A DNA stretch of 64,000 bases from Oscillospiraceae bacterium (GTDB taxonomy: Bacteria; Bacillota; Clostridia; Oscillospirales; Oscillospiraceae), in contig CADBKO010000001.1 of NCBI GenBank assembly GCA_902795345.1, positions 62,001 to 126,000 on the forward strand. The letters are read 5' to 3'. Within the stretch, counting starts at the first letter, position 1, and each line of letters opens with the position of its first letter. Positions 18,602 through 27,395 of the stretch are shown here, in pieces. The notes under the pieces were generated by a model. That model saw only the letters and a program-made list of their open reading frames with translations, made no database searches and was not told where the DNA came from. The position numbers and the translations under genes are program-made.

Positions 18602-19423
18602 TCACCGCACCATGGGATTCGTCTCCCCGGCAGCCCGTTTCTTGGCCATCTTGTCCTCATACATCCGCTCGTCCGCCTCGGCCAGCAGCGCCTCAAGCTC
18701 GTAGCCCTCCTCGCCGTAGGCCATGCCGCAGGCAACGACGCAGCGGATGCCGTCGTCCGGCTCATTGATCTCCCGCAGACCCGCTTCCCACCGGGCGCGG
18801 AGCTGCTGTGCTTCCTCCCGGCTCATGTGCATAGCCACCACGAGGAATTCGTCGCCTCCCACCCGGAAGGGCAGAACGTTGCGCCTCTCGATGCGCTTCA
18901 GGCTCTCTGCGGCTTTGAGGATGAGCTTGTCCCCGGCCTCGTGGCCGAAATTGTCGTTGAGGTATTTCAGGTTGTTCACGTCCATATTGAACACGGCCAG
19001 GGACTTCTGATTGCGGAACAGAGTATCCTTGAGGGCCAGGAACTTCCCCTTGTTGTAAAGCCCCGTCAGCCCGTCGTGCTCCTTTTCGTGCTTGAGGGTC
19101 TTGGAGTAGTCGCCCATGTCCCGGAACAGCTCCATATATTCGCTGCTGTCCACCAGATGGTGCAGCTGCAGGAGCGTGTCCCCATCCCGGACCGTGGAGG
19201 TCACCACCATGTAGCTCTGTCCGCTGTCCCTGTGCAGCAGGTCCCAGCGCTCCCCTCGCTGCCCCTCCCGGGGCGGGGGACAGGCTGCCTCCCAGTTGGT
19301 CTCCCCCTGACGGATCAGCCGGGCCCGCTCGTCCTCAAAGAGCACGCAGCCCTGCCCGTCGGTGACGAGGATGCCGCCCACGTCCTCCATGAAGAACCGG
19401 AGGATGATCTCGTTTCTGTCCAT
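18602..19423 (-). CDS. GGDEF-domain diguanylate cyclase
   Basis: Likely makes cyclic di-GMP from two GTP. The N-terminal half (about 110 residues) looks like a PAS-type sensor (FFMEDVGGILVTDGQGCVLFE) and has no membrane segment. The C-terminal domain is complete: DGLTGLYNKGKFL, FNMDVNNLKYLNDNFGHEAG, and the active-site loop FRVGGDEFLVVA with GGDEF intact. No RxxD inhibitory site is evident five residues upstream. The ATG at 19423 follows AAGGGAGG. It lies apart from other signalling genes; the HD-GYP protein at 6-7.4 kb is the opposing activity in this window. Confidence 0.92.
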   Translation of the reverse strand: MDRNEIILRFFMEDVGGILVTDGQGCVLFEDERARLIRQGETNWEAACPPPREGQRGERWDLLHRDSGQSYMVVTSTVRDGDTLLQLHHLVDSSEYMELFRDMGDYSKTLKHEKEHDGLTGLYNKGKFLALKDTLFRNQKSLAVFNMDVNNLKYLNDNFGHEAGDKLILKAAESLKRIERRNVLPFRVGGDEFLVVAMHMSREEAQQLRARWEAGLREINEPDDGIRCVVACGMAYGEEGYELEALLAEADERMYEDKMAKKRAAGETNPMVR

Positions 19424-19520
19424 CTCTCTGCCTCCCTTTCCTGTCAAAGGTTCCTCCGGATGCCCGGGATAACCCGGTCCGGTTCCTTCGGAACAGGGGC
19501 TTTGGATTATTCCGTGCAGA

Positions 19521-19549
19521 ATTATAACACAGAAAGCTCCCTCTGTCCC
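19521..19549 (-). promoter_or_regulatory. Promoter and two-hairpin leader of GGDEF gene
   Basis: On the minus strand GGGACA and TATAAT are 17 bp apart. The short leader contains a GTTCC/GGAAC hairpin and a second stem CCGGA-CCGGG/CCCGG-TCCGG. It is too short and lacks the conserved loops of a cyclic di-GMP riboswitch. Confidence 0.45.
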
Positions 19550-19570
19550 GTCCTTTTTCTCCGGGCCGGG

Positions 19571-19996
19571 TCAGGCGTCCTGGGGAGACCAGGAGGGCTG
19601 GAGCTCGTCGATCTGCAAAAACCCGTCCGTCTTTGCCACGACCTGAAACTGGTCCTCGTAAACGATCTCCCCGGGGGAGTTGGTATACACCAGGAAATAG
19701 GGGTGGTGATACTTTTCCAGCAGCCAGAGGGCGGGGCGGATCATCTTCATCATCTCCTGGGAGTTTTCCGTCTTGAACCAGCAAACGACGCTCTCCCGGT
19801 TCATGCACTGGGGCGGCCAGGGCAGGTTTTCCGCGAACCAGCCGTCGATCTCCCGGAAAAGGTCCGCGTCCTCCGCGTCCATCACGTCCTGCTGGATGAG
19901 GCCCCAGCACATGCTGAAGATGCCCTTGGCATACATGGTGTTTTTCGCCAGCTCCTTGCCCTGGATGCGGACATATTTGAATTGCAGATGGCTCAT
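19571..19996 (-). CDS. Hypothetical protein
   Basis: A 141-residue soluble protein starting MSHLQFKYVRIQGKELAK, rich in tryptophan and aromatic residues (CWGLI, ENLPWPPQCMN, YHHPYFLVYTN). I do not recognise the family. There is no signal peptide, membrane segment or nucleotide-binding motif. The ATG at 19996 has GGGGGAGG at the right distance, so it is probably translated. It follows the methyltransferase-transporter operon on the same strand by about 100 bases and could be its last gene or an independent unit. Confidence 0.7.
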   Translation of the reverse strand: MSHLQFKYVRIQGKELAKNTMYAKGIFSMCWGLIQQDVMDAEDADLFREIDGWFAENLPWPPQCMNRESVVCWFKTENSQEMMKMIRPALWLLEKYHHPYFLVYTNSPGEIVYEDQFQVVAKTDGFLQIDELQPSWSPQDA

Positions 19997-20096
19997 GTCG
20001 CTTCCTCCCCCATCGGTGTTTCCTGAAATGATTCTACTCTGTTTTCCCCTCCCGGTCAATGAAAAAGGGCTGCCGAAGCAGCCCCTTCCTTTTCCT

Positions 20097-20828
20097 TCAC
20101 TTCTGCCCCCACAGGAGGAACAGCGGCGCGTCGGCCAGGTCCCGTTCCCGCAGGATGCGCGCGCCCGCCGTTTCGTCCGCGCCGCAGCGGGAGAACCCGG
20201 CTGCGCTCATGAGCTCCAGGTCCCACCCGGGCCGCGCATGGCGGCTGGCGGGCATGGCCAGGGTGATCCGCGCGTTCTCCGCCGCCAGAGCGGGGGTGAC
20301 GCCGATGTGCCCGTAGACTCCCTCCTTGGAGATGTAGGAGGCCTTCTGGTTCTCGTTGCGCACGTTCCGGGCGTAGTCCGCGTCGAAATTCAGGAGCCAG
20401 CCCCCCGGCTTCAGCAGCCGGTGCCATTCCCGGTATGCCTTTTCCGGCTCCGGAAGGGTCCAGGTGAGGTTCCGGGTCACCAGGGCGTCGAAGCTCTCCG
20501 CGGGGAGCTCCGTCTCCTGGGCGTCGAGTCGGCGGAACTCGATGGACAGCCCCAGCCCGGCGGCGGTCTCCTCCGCCTCCGCCAGCATGGCGGGGGTGAG
20601 GTCGATGCCCGTGAGCGCGTGGCCCCTTTGAGCCAGCAGGATGGCGAAATACCCCGTGCCGGTGCCCACGTCCAGGATGCGCAGGGGCCTGTCCTCCGGC
20701 AGATACCGCCCCATCTCCGCCAGCCAGCGCCCGCTGATGGGGTCCCGCAGCTCGTTGAGGCGCACGGTATTGAAATCCGATGCCCGCTGCGTCCAGTATT
20801 CCTCCACGCTTCTTTCCAGCTCGTCCAT
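20097..20828 (-). CDS. SAM-dependent methyltransferase (downstream copy)
   Basis: A 243-residue class I methyltransferase. The SAM-binding motif I is RILDVGTGTGYFAILLAQRG, with the acidic residue of motif II at TGIDLTP, and motif IV is ALVTRNLTWTLPEP. It is clearly related to the methyltransferase at 26052-26810: both start MDEL-x-YW-x-RA, share TRNLTW and share the LNFDA block. It begins directly after the stop of an ABC ATPase gene. The two copies flank a complete importer, suggesting that the transported compound is methylated. The substrate is unknown. Confidence 0.88.
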   Translation of the reverse strand: MDELERSVEEYWTQRASDFNTVRLNELRDPISGRWLAEMGRYLPEDRPLRILDVGTGTGYFAILLAQRGHALTGIDLTPAMLAEAEETAAGLGLSIEFRRLDAQETELPAESFDALVTRNLTWTLPEPEKAYREWHRLLKPGGWLLNFDADYARNVRNENQKASYISKEGVYGHIGVTPALAAENARITLAMPASRHARPGWDLELMSAAGFSRCGADETAGARILRERDLADAPLFLLWGQK

Positions 20829-21575
20829 CTATCTGACCTCCAATACGGAATCCAGCAGCCGCTTCGTATATTCCTGTTCCGGCGCGTCGATCACCCGGCG
20901 CACCGGCCCTTCCTCCACCAGCTCGCCCCGGTACAGCACCATGACCCGGCTGCAAAGGCAGCTCACCACCGCCAGGTCGTGGGACACCAGCAGGGCGGCC
21001 ATGTGCTTTTCCCGGCATATGTCCGCCACCAGATGCAGCACCTGGGCCTGGGTGGAGACGTCCAGGGCGCTGGTGATCTCGTCGCAGAGAAGCACCCGGG
21101 GGGAGGCGGCCACCGCCCTGGCTATGGCGAAGCGCTGGCACTGGCCGCCGCTGAGCTCCCGGGGGTAGCGTTCCGCCAGGTCCGGGCTGAGGCCCACCAG
21201 GGCGCAGAGCTCTGCCATGTCCGGCTCCGCGTCCCGTCCCCACAGGCTTTTCACCCCGTCCCGGATGGAGGCGGAGATCCGTCTCCGGGGCTGGAAGGAG
21301 CCCGCAGCGTCCTGGAAGATCATCTGGATCGCCCGGTATTGCGCCTTCGTCCGCTTGGGGGGCAGGGGCTTCCCCTCCAGCAGCACTTCACCCTTGTCCG
21401 GCTTCTCCAGGCTGCTGACAAGGCGCAGCAGGGTGCTTTTTCCAGAGCCGCTTTCCCCCACGACGCCCAGGATCTCCCCGTCGCCCAGGGTAAAGCTCAC
21501 GTCCTTCAGAGCCTCCACCTGGACGCCTCTCCGCGCAAAGCGCTTGGAAAGCGCCCGTCCTTCCAAAAGGCTCAT
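20829..21575 (-). CDS. ABC transporter ATPase, Opp/Dpp/Nik type (second ATPase)
   Basis: One of two ATPase subunits that power import of a peptide, opine or metal chelate. Walker A GVVGESGSGKSTLL, Q-loop MIFQDAAGSFQPR, signature RELSGGQCQRFAIARA, Walker B VLLCDEITSALD and the switch histidine in LLVSHDL are all present. It is 248 residues and lacks the C-terminal oligopeptide domain seen in the partner. The start overlaps the stop of the first ATPase gene by four bases; the stop adjoins the next methyltransferase. It corresponds in position to DppF or NikE. Confidence 0.92.
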   Translation of the reverse strand: MSLLEGRALSKRFARRGVQVEALKDVSFTLGDGEILGVVGESGSGKSTLLRLVSSLEKPDKGEVLLEGKPLPPKRTKAQYRAIQMIFQDAAGSFQPRRRISASIRDGVKSLWGRDAEPDMAELCALVGLSPDLAERYPRELSGGQCQRFAIARAVAASPRVLLCDEITSALDVSTQAQVLHLVADICREKHMAALLVSHDLAVVSCLCSRVMVLYRGELVEEGPVRRVIDAPEQEYTKRLLDSVLEVR

Positions 21576-22528
21576 AGTGCGCCTCCTTCCTGGCAGCAGG
21601 CGGAAAAGTGCCCGCTTCCCCCGTCGCGCAGGGCATACTGCGCGCTGCGGCATTTCTCCGAGGCCCGGGGGCAGCGGGGGGCAAATTCACAGCCCGCCTT
21701 CGCCGGTCCCCCCAGGGGCGGCTGCCCCGGCAGGGGAGCGGGCAGCTTCCCGTCCAGGGTGGGGATGGCGCCCATGAGGCTCCGGGTATAGGGGTGCCGG
21801 GGCTCGGCAGCCACGGCCTTGGCCGGGCCCAGCTCCACCAGCCGTCCGCCGTAGAGAACTGCGATCCGGTCCCCCAGAAATCCCGCCAGGGCCAGGTTGT
21901 GGGTGACGATGATCTGGGTGATGCCGCTTTCTTCCCGCAGGCGCAGGAGCTCCTTCGCCACCTGGAGCTGCACCGTGGCGTCCAGGGCGCTGGTGGGCTC
22001 GTCCGCCAGCAGCAGATCCTGTCCCAGCAGCAGCGCCAGCGCCAGGGCGATGCGCTGATTCATGCCGCCGCTCATCTCATAAGGGCAGGAGCCGAGGATG
22101 CGCTTACAGTCCTCCAGCCCCAGCTTTTCCAGGGCCTGCGCCGCCTGCCCCTCAAAGGCGGAAGGGTCGTAGAGGCCCCGGCTCCGCAGGGTCTCGATGA
22201 ACTGCCTGCGGTAGCTGCGGATGGGGTTGAAGGCGCTTCCGGGGTCCTGGAAGACCATGCCGATCCGCCTTGCAGCGAGCTTCCGCCGTTCTTTCTTCGC
22301 CAGGGCGGTGAGCTCCGTCCCCTCCAGGGTGACGGTCCCGGCCGGGATGCGAAGGGCGCTGTCCATGCCCAGGATGGCTTTCAGCAGCGTGCTTTTTCCG
22401 CAGCCGCTTTCCCCAACCACGCAGAGGATCTCCCCCCGCGCCAGGTTGAAGGAAATGTCCGCCACTGCGATTTCGCCGCCGTAACCGGCGCAGAGGCCGC
22501 TGATCCGGAGAAATCCGCCGCTGCTCAT
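21572..22528 (-). CDS. ABC transporter ATPase, Opp/Dpp/Nik type (first ATPase)
   Basis: A 318-residue ATPase. It has Walker A CVVGESGCGKSTLL, Q-loop MVFQDPGSAFNP, signature YEMSGGMNQRIALALAL, Walker B LLLADEPTSALD and the switch histidine in IVTHNLAL. It ends in the oligopeptide/dipeptide ATPase C-terminal domain with its cysteine-rich motif (CEFAPRCPRASEKC), which in DppD proteins binds a [4Fe-4S] cluster. The ATG at 22528 overlaps the permease stop by four bases. Partner of the ATPase downstream. Confidence 0.93.
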   Translation of the reverse strand: MSSGGFLRISGLCAGYGGEIAVADISFNLARGEILCVVGESGCGKSTLLKAILGMDSALRIPAGTVTLEGTELTALAKKERRKLAARRIGMVFQDPGSAFNPIRSYRRQFIETLRSRGLYDPSAFEGQAAQALEKLGLEDCKRILGSCPYEMSGGMNQRIALALALLLGQDLLLADEPTSALDATVQLQVAKELLRLREESGITQIIVTHNLALAGFLGDRIAVLYGGRLVELGPAKAVAAEPRHPYTRSLMGAIPTLDGKLPAPLPGQPPLGGPAKAGCEFAPRCPRASEKCRSAQYALRDGGSGHFSACCQEGGAL

Positions 22529-23358
22529 CTTGCGCCCTCCACGTCCAGCACGTCCCGCAGGCAGTCGCCCAGGCAGTTGAAGATCATCACCGTCAGAATG
22601 GTGGCCGCCGCGGGGGCCAGCACCGCCCAGGGTGCCAGCTGGATATAGGCCCGGGCCCCGGAGATCATGCTGCCCCATTCCGCCTGGGGCTCCGTCACGC
22701 CGATGCCCAGGAAGCTCAGCCCGGCTATGCCGATCATCATGGTGCCGATCTGGGTGGAGGCGTTGACCGCCAGCGGCCCCAGCATGTTGGGCAGCAGGGT
22801 CTTCAGCAGGATGGGCAGGGCCCCCTGCCCGGTGAGGCGCGCGGCGGAGACATAGGCTTCCTTCTTCAGGGCCAGGACCTGGGCCCGGGCCAAGCGGGCA
22901 TAGAGGGTCCAGCCGGTGACGCCCATGGCCAGCATGGCGTTGAACATGCCGCCCCCCAGGATACCCGCCACGGCGATGGCCAGCACCATCTGGGGAAAGG
23001 CCAGGAACACGTCCGCCAGGCGCATGACGGCGGTGTCCGCCGCGCCGCCGAACCAGCCCGCCAGCATCCCCAGCACCGTGCCGAAGACGAAGGTGACCGC
23101 CACCAGGGTCACGGCGGAGAAGATGCTGGTCCTCGCCCCCATGAGGACGCGGGAGCAGATGCAGCGCCCGTATCGGTCCGTGCCGAAGGGAAAGTCCCGG
23201 CTGGGGGCCTCGTTCATGTGCAGGGCGCTGGTGGCGTTGGGGTCGTTGGGAGTCAGCAGAGGCGCCAGGATGCTCAGCAGGATCAGCAGCCCTGCCAGGC
23301 TAAGGAGGATATACAGCCGGGTCCTGTTCCGCCTGCGCCGGTTCTTCCGCTCTTTCAT
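22525..23358 (-). CDS. ABC transporter permease, DppC/NikC type
   Basis: Inner-membrane permease subunit of 277 residues. A basic cytoplasmic start (MKERKNRRRRNRTR) leads into the first helix (LYILLSLAGLLILLSILAPL), and five more helices follow. The ATPase-contacting EAA loop reads EAYVSAARLTGQGALPILLK. The FGTDRYGRCICSR block after helix 1 is typical of DppC. It is nine bases from the partner permease gene. Confidence 0.92.
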   Translation of the reverse strand: MKERKNRRRRNRTRLYILLSLAGLLILLSILAPLLTPNDPNATSALHMNEAPSRDFPFGTDRYGRCICSRVLMGARTSIFSAVTLVAVTFVFGTVLGMLAGWFGGAADTAVMRLADVFLAFPQMVLAIAVAGILGGGMFNAMLAMGVTGWTLYARLARAQVLALKKEAYVSAARLTGQGALPILLKTLLPNMLGPLAVNASTQIGTMMIGIAGLSFLGIGVTEPQAEWGSMISGARAYIQLAPWAVLAPAAATILTVMIFNCLGDCLRDVLDVEGAR

Positions 23359-23367
23359 CCTCTCACC

Positions 23368-24297
23368 TCATTCCTGACGCACCCGGGGGTCGATCCAGTG
23401 GTAGGCGATGTCCGTCACCAGGTTCACCAGCACATAGACGGCGGCGGAAAAGAGCACGAAGCCCTGGATCACGGGGTAATCCCGGTTGGTGATGGCGTCC
23501 ATGGCCAGCTTCCCCAGCCCTGGCCAGCGGAAGATGGTCTCGATGACCACGCTGCCCCCGAACAGGGTGCCCACGGAGAGCCCGACGATGGTCAGGATGG
23601 AGATGGAGGCGTTGTGCAGCACGTTTCGGAAGAGGATGTACCGCCCCTTCACGCCCCGGGTGCAGGCGCCGGCGACATAGCTTTTTCCCAGCTGTTCCAG
23701 TATCTCAGCCCGGAACTGCCGCAGGAAGCGCCCGATCATGGGGATGGAGAGGGCGGCGGCGGGGAGCAGCAGCCCCTTCAGGCTCTTGTCCGCCACCACC
23801 GGCAGCAGCCGGGTCCGGACGCAGAGAAAGTACATCAGCAGCACCGAAATGAGGAAATTGGGCAGGGAATTGGCCACAAAGCTGAAAAAGCGGAGGATGT
23901 AATCTGTGGCGGTGTCCTTTTTCAGCGCCGTCAGCAGCGCCAGAGGGAGAGAGACGAGCAGAGCGAGGGCGAGGCTCCCCAGGGCCAGCAGGGCGGTGTA
24001 GCCCATGGCCTTTCCCAGCTTGCCCGCCACGCTGGTGCCGTCCTTGAAGGAAGCGCCCAGGTCGCCCCGGAGCACCTTCCAGGCCCAGTCGCCGTACTGC
24101 ACGAGGAAGGGGCGGTCCAGCCCCATGTCGGCCCGGGTCCGGTCCAGCACCTCCTGGGACACGGCGATCCCCTGGGCATTGAGCTTCTTCACCGCCGCGT
24201 CGCCGGGAGCGAGATACATCAGCAGGAAGGTGAGAAAGCTGACGGCGATCAGGATGCCCGCCAGATGGAGCAGCCGTTTTGCAATGTATTTTCCCAT
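23368..24297 (-). CDS. ABC transporter permease, DppB/NikB type
   Basis: Permease subunit of 309 residues with six predicted helices, beginning MGKYIAKRLLHLAGILIAVS. It has the large periplasmic-side loop after helix 1 (MGLDRPFLVQYGDWAWKVLR) and the EAA loop GKSYVAGACTRGVKGRYILF. SVVIETIFRWPGLGKLA and the final ITNRDYPVIQGFVLF block are strong DppB/NikB signatures. It is separated from the binding-protein gene by about 115 bases that include a hairpin. Confidence 0.92.
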   Translation of the reverse strand: MGKYIAKRLLHLAGILIAVSFLTFLLMYLAPGDAAVKKLNAQGIAVSQEVLDRTRADMGLDRPFLVQYGDWAWKVLRGDLGASFKDGTSVAGKLGKAMGYTALLALGSLALALLVSLPLALLTALKKDTATDYILRFFSFVANSLPNFLISVLLMYFLCVRTRLLPVVADKSLKGLLLPAAALSIPMIGRFLRQFRAEILEQLGKSYVAGACTRGVKGRYILFRNVLHNASISILTIVGLSVGTLFGGSVVIETIFRWPGLGKLAMDAITNRDYPVIQGFVLFSAAVYVLVNLVTDIAYHWIDPRVRQE

Positions 24298-24354
24298 GGG
24301 GTCACCTCCTGTGACGAACTCCCGTCCGGGGCCTGTGCTTGCCGGAATGTGTAA

Positions 24355-24386
24355 GCAGATGGGGCCGGTTTCCCGGCTCCATCTGC
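24355..24386 (-). terminator. Intra-operon hairpin after binding-protein gene
   Basis: GCAGATGGAGCCGG pairs with CCGGCCCCATCTGC on the minus strand, with one mismatch and a four-base loop and no T run. Hairpins in this position commonly protect the binding-protein message or cause partial termination, so the binding protein is made in excess over the permeases. Confidence 0.55.
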
Positions 24387-24411
24387 TGTTATTGCGCTGC
24401 CGAGAACAGCG

Positions 24412-26028
24412 TTACGGCATATCCGTATCCGCTCCCACGGCGTAGAAGTCGAAGGGGCTCCGCTCCCCGATGTTCACAACGCCGGGGGCGGCCACGGTGG
24501 TCTTGTTGAAAAGCCCCACGAAGCCGAAAGCGTTGTCGTCGATGGCTATCTGCACGATCTGGTTGGCCAGCCTGGAACGCTCCGTCATGTCCGTCTCGCT
24601 CTGGAGCCGGTCGATGAGGGCCTCACATTCGTCGCTGCGGAAGCCGCCCAGGGCCCAGTCGCTGTTTTGGCGGAAAAGCGCGTTGATGGCGTAGTAGGGG
24701 TCGCCAGCCTGGTCCGCGATCATGCAGTAGAGGGCGATGTCGTAGTCGCCGGTGACCCGGTAGGTGCTGTCCGCGTCCTCCACGCCGGTAAGGGTGGAAG
24801 CCACGCCGATGGCCTTCAGCTGCTCCTGCATCAGCAGGGCGATGGAATCCAGGCTCCGGGCGTAGTAGAAGCAGATGTTCAGGGTCAGTACCTTCCCGCC
24901 CTTCTCATACATGCCGTCCGCGTTCAGGGTATAGCCGTCGGCTTCCAGGGCCGCTTTGGCCGCGGCAGTGTCCACCCCCGGTTTCGTCACCTGGCCGTAG
25001 GGGGCGGATGCGCCGAAGGGACCCACGGCGGGGGATACGGTGCCCCCCAGGAAGGCCGCGATGGCGTCGTTGTCCACCGTCAGGTTGACGGCCTTGCGCA
25101 CGTTTTCGCTGAGGCGGTTCTCGTTCAGGACATAGAATTGCAGCCTTGTGGCGGGGATCACGGTGAGCACATATCGGTCGGGGTCGGCGGAGAAGATCTC
25201 CTTGGCGGCGGCGGTGACGCTGGTGTAGCCGTCGATCTCGCCGCTCTGCATGGCCATGAGCTTCGAGTCGTCGTCGTTCATGTAGTAGAACACCACGCCG
25301 TCCAGCTTCACGCTGCCGTTCCAGTAAGCCTCGTTCTTCGCCACTTCCACGGTGCCCTCCGGCTCGAAGGACTTCACCACGAAGGGGCCGGTGCACACGG
25401 GGGCGTTATCCAGATCGGCGCTGCCGTCCAGGTCCAGGATGCCGAAGGCGGAGTTGCACAGCTTGTCCGTGAGCAGGGTGGGGTAGACGTCGGGGGTGGT
25501 GATGGTGAGAGTATGCTCGTCAATGGCCGTGATGACATAGTCCTTCATGTCGGCAAAGCGCTCGTTGACTTCCCCGATGCGCCGGAGGTTCCGCGCCACC
25601 ATGTCGGCGGTGAGGGCTTTGCCGTTGGAAAAGGCGGCTTTGGGATCCAGGGTGATGGTCCAGGTGTTCCCCTCAGCCTCGGCCTTCTGCGCCAGCAGGG
25701 GCTGGACAGAGAGGTCGTCGCCCACCTTGAAGAGGGTCTCGGTGAGGCCGTAGATGGAGGTATACCAGCCATTCCAGTCCTTGTGGGCGTCCAGGCTGGC
25801 ATAGGCGAAGCTCTCCGCCAGCTTCAGGATCTTCGGTTCGCCGGCGGGCGCGGGGGCTTCCGTGGGGGCCGGCGCTTCCGTGGGCGCAGGCGCGGCGGTG
25901 CCGGGAGCCTGGGTGGGCGCGGTGCCGGGGGCCTCCGTCGGAGCGGGGGGATTCTTTTCCCCGCAGGCGGCCAGGCACAGCATGAGGCACAGGACCAGCG
26001 CGAGGGCGATCCATGATTTCCGTTTCAT
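24412..26028 (-). CDS. Extracellular solute-binding lipoprotein, SBP family 5
   Basis: Captures the transported ligand outside the membrane. The 538-residue protein has a lipoprotein signal peptide with lipobox LAAC and a low-complexity proline/threonine linker of APTEAP repeats to about residue 62. The family 5 fold follows (WTITLDPKAAFSNGKALTAD, CTGPFVVKSFEPEGTVEV, NEAYWNGSVKLDGVVFYYM). Family members bind peptides, nickel or other metal chelates; the sequence alone does not choose. The ATG at 26028 follows GAGGAAA. First transporter gene after the upstream methyltransferase, so probably second in a seven-gene operon. Confidence 0.92.
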   Translation of the reverse strand: MKRKSWIALALVLCLMLCLAACGEKNPPAPTEAPGTAPTQAPGTAAPAPTEAPAPTEAPAPAGEPKILKLAESFAYASLDAHKDWNGWYTSIYGLTETLFKVGDDLSVQPLLAQKAEAEGNTWTITLDPKAAFSNGKALTADMVARNLRRIGEVNERFADMKDYVITAIDEHTLTITTPDVYPTLLTDKLCNSAFGILDLDGSADLDNAPVCTGPFVVKSFEPEGTVEVAKNEAYWNGSVKLDGVVFYYMNDDDSKLMAMQSGEIDGYTSVTAAAKEIFSADPDRYVLTVIPATRLQFYVLNENRLSENVRKAVNLTVDNDAIAAFLGGTVSPAVGPFGASAPYGQVTKPGVDTAAAKAALEADGYTLNADGMYEKGGKVLTLNICFYYARSLDSIALLMQEQLKAIGVASTLTGVEDADSTYRVTGDYDIALYCMIADQAGDPYYAINALFRQNSDWALGGFRSDECEALIDRLQSETDMTERSRLANQIVQIAIDDNAFGFVGLFNKTTVAAPGVVNIGERSPFDFYAVGADTDMP

Positions 26029-26051
26029 TCTTTTTTCCTCCTGATCGTCGG

Positions 26052-26810
26052 TTATTTCACGGCCCGGATCATGAATCCGGGGGTAGAGGCATAGTTGATG
26101 CGTTCTTCCTCGTTCCAGAGCTTTTCCCCGGCCTCCGTGTCCACGGTGACGGCGGTGAAGCCCAGAGAAAGCAGGGCGTCCACGTCCCACTTGGGCCGGT
26201 CCCGGCCCGTCATGGGGAGGCTGCGGGAGATCTGCTCCATCTTCGGGGCGTCGGCATAGGCCTCGTGGTCCTCCACTTCCCGGAGACGGGTGTTCTCCCG
26301 GTCCCGTTCAAAGGCCCGCTGCCTGTCCTCGTCCACCAGATAGTTGTACCAGCCGGCGTCGAAATTCAGCAGCACCCCGCCGGGCCGCAGCACCCGCCGC
26401 CATTCCCCGTAGGCCTTGAGCGGGTCTTGGAGGTTCCAGGTGAGATTGCGGGTCACGATCACGTCGAAGCAGTCCTCGGGGAAGTCCAGGGCCTGGGCGT
26501 CCATGGGGCGAAAGTCGATCTTCTCCGCCAGAGGCCCCGCGTTGTGCCGGGCTTCCGCGAGCATGTTCTCGGAGAAGTCCACCGCTGTGACCCGGTAGCC
26601 CCGGGCCGCCAGGATCATGGCGTAGAAGCCCGGCCCGGTGCCGATGTCCAGCACCCGCGTTTCCGACTGCTTTCCCGCGGGGAAGCGGGCGGTGAGGTAA
26701 TCCGCCCAGCGGTCTCCCCAGGCGCCTGCCAGATTCTTTTCGATCACGTCGGTGTAGGTGGGGGCCCGCTTGTCCCAGTAAGCCACGATCTCCTTTTTCA
26801 GCTCGTCCAT
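26052..26810 (-). CDS. SAM-dependent methyltransferase (upstream copy)
   Basis: A 252-residue class I methyltransferase heading the importer operon. It has motif I RVLDIGTGPGFYAMILAARG, the acidic residue in TAVDFSENML, motif IV VIVTRNLTWNLQDP and LRPGGVLLNFDAGWYNYL. It is paralogous to the gene at 20097-20828 but not close enough to be a recent tandem copy. The ATG at 26810 has GGAGG upstream at a somewhat long distance. Putting methyltransferases at both ends of an importer operon suggests chemical modification of the ligand or a metallophore; this is inference. Confidence 0.88.
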   Translation of the reverse strand: MDELKKEIVAYWDKRAPTYTDVIEKNLAGAWGDRWADYLTARFPAGKQSETRVLDIGTGPGFYAMILAARGYRVTAVDFSENMLAEARHNAGPLAEKIDFRPMDAQALDFPEDCFDVIVTRNLTWNLQDPLKAYGEWRRVLRPGGVLLNFDAGWYNYLVDEDRQRAFERDRENTRLREVEDHEAYADAPKMEQISRSLPMTGRDRPKWDVDALLSLGFTAVTVDTEAGEKLWNEEERINYASTPGFMIRAVK

Positions 26811-27071
26811 GCCGCTTTTTATCCTCCGCTCTGCTGCTTCGTTAACTTATTTTAAATACACCCATTACCCTCCGCAAGCCCCCGGGGGGGATGAAAAATG
26901 GCGGTGTGCGGCGTTTTTTTCGACGGAAAGCCGCGGGAAAAACCGGTTTGGGAGTGCTCCGGCGGGCAAAACCCCATCTCCCGCCCGGGACCTGGGGCAG
27001 CCTCCCGGCAGACGCTTCGAGCAAAAATGCTGCTGTCGATGCATGGACGGTAAAATTATGAAATTATCCTA

Positions 27072-27100
27072 TTGACAGCTTGGAATCGCCGTGCTATAAT
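27072..27100 (+). promoter_or_regulatory. trp operon promoter
   Basis: TTGACA (27072-27077), a 17-bp spacer and TATAAT (27095-27100): consensus on both boxes. The interval 26811-27071 before it holds no gene that I can see. Confidence 0.85.
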
Positions 27101-27106
27101 GCGCAC

Positions 27107-27370
27107 AATTTCATAGGTTAAACCGTTGATGCGGAAGTAAAGGCGATCATGCCCCTACAGAGAGCCCGCGCTGCTGAGAGTCGGGTGGGAAACAAGCCGT
27201 CATAATGGTCCGCGGAGGGCGCAGTGAAAGCTGCGACGTGGAGGCATACGTCAGTTGCCGGGGATATGATGGTATCCCGCTGAGCGCACGGGCAAGTCCC
27301 GTGAATCAAGGTGGCACCGCGGATTTATTTTCGCCCTTGACAGAAGCAGATTTCTGTCAAGGGCGTTTTT
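27107..27370 (+). promoter_or_regulatory. Tryptophan T-box riboswitch
   Basis: A leader of about 260 bases that reads the charging state of tRNA-Trp. The conserved T-box sequence AAGGTGGCACCGCGG is at 27308-27322. Stem I landmarks AGAGAG, GCTGAGAG and GGTGGGAAAC precede a likely specifier codon TGG at 27206-27208 followed by the usual CGCGGAGG stretch. The terminator at 27332-27370 competes with the antiterminator. The Trp specifier fits the trp genes downstream. The specifier is assigned from context and could be checked by folding. Confidence 0.92.
27332..27370 (+). terminator. T-box terminator
   Basis: CGCCCTTGACAGAA pairs perfectly with TTCTGTCAAGGGCG, followed by TTTTT. It is the off state of the T-box switch. 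Confidence 0.9.
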
Positions 27371-27395
27371 CGTTGCGGTGAGAAAGGAGAAAAGC

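Noticed and set aside
19424..19530. Cyclic di-GMP riboswitch before the GGDEF gene
   Set aside because: The leader has a CCGGGTTATC stretch like the end of that class, but it is too short and the other conserved loops are absent.
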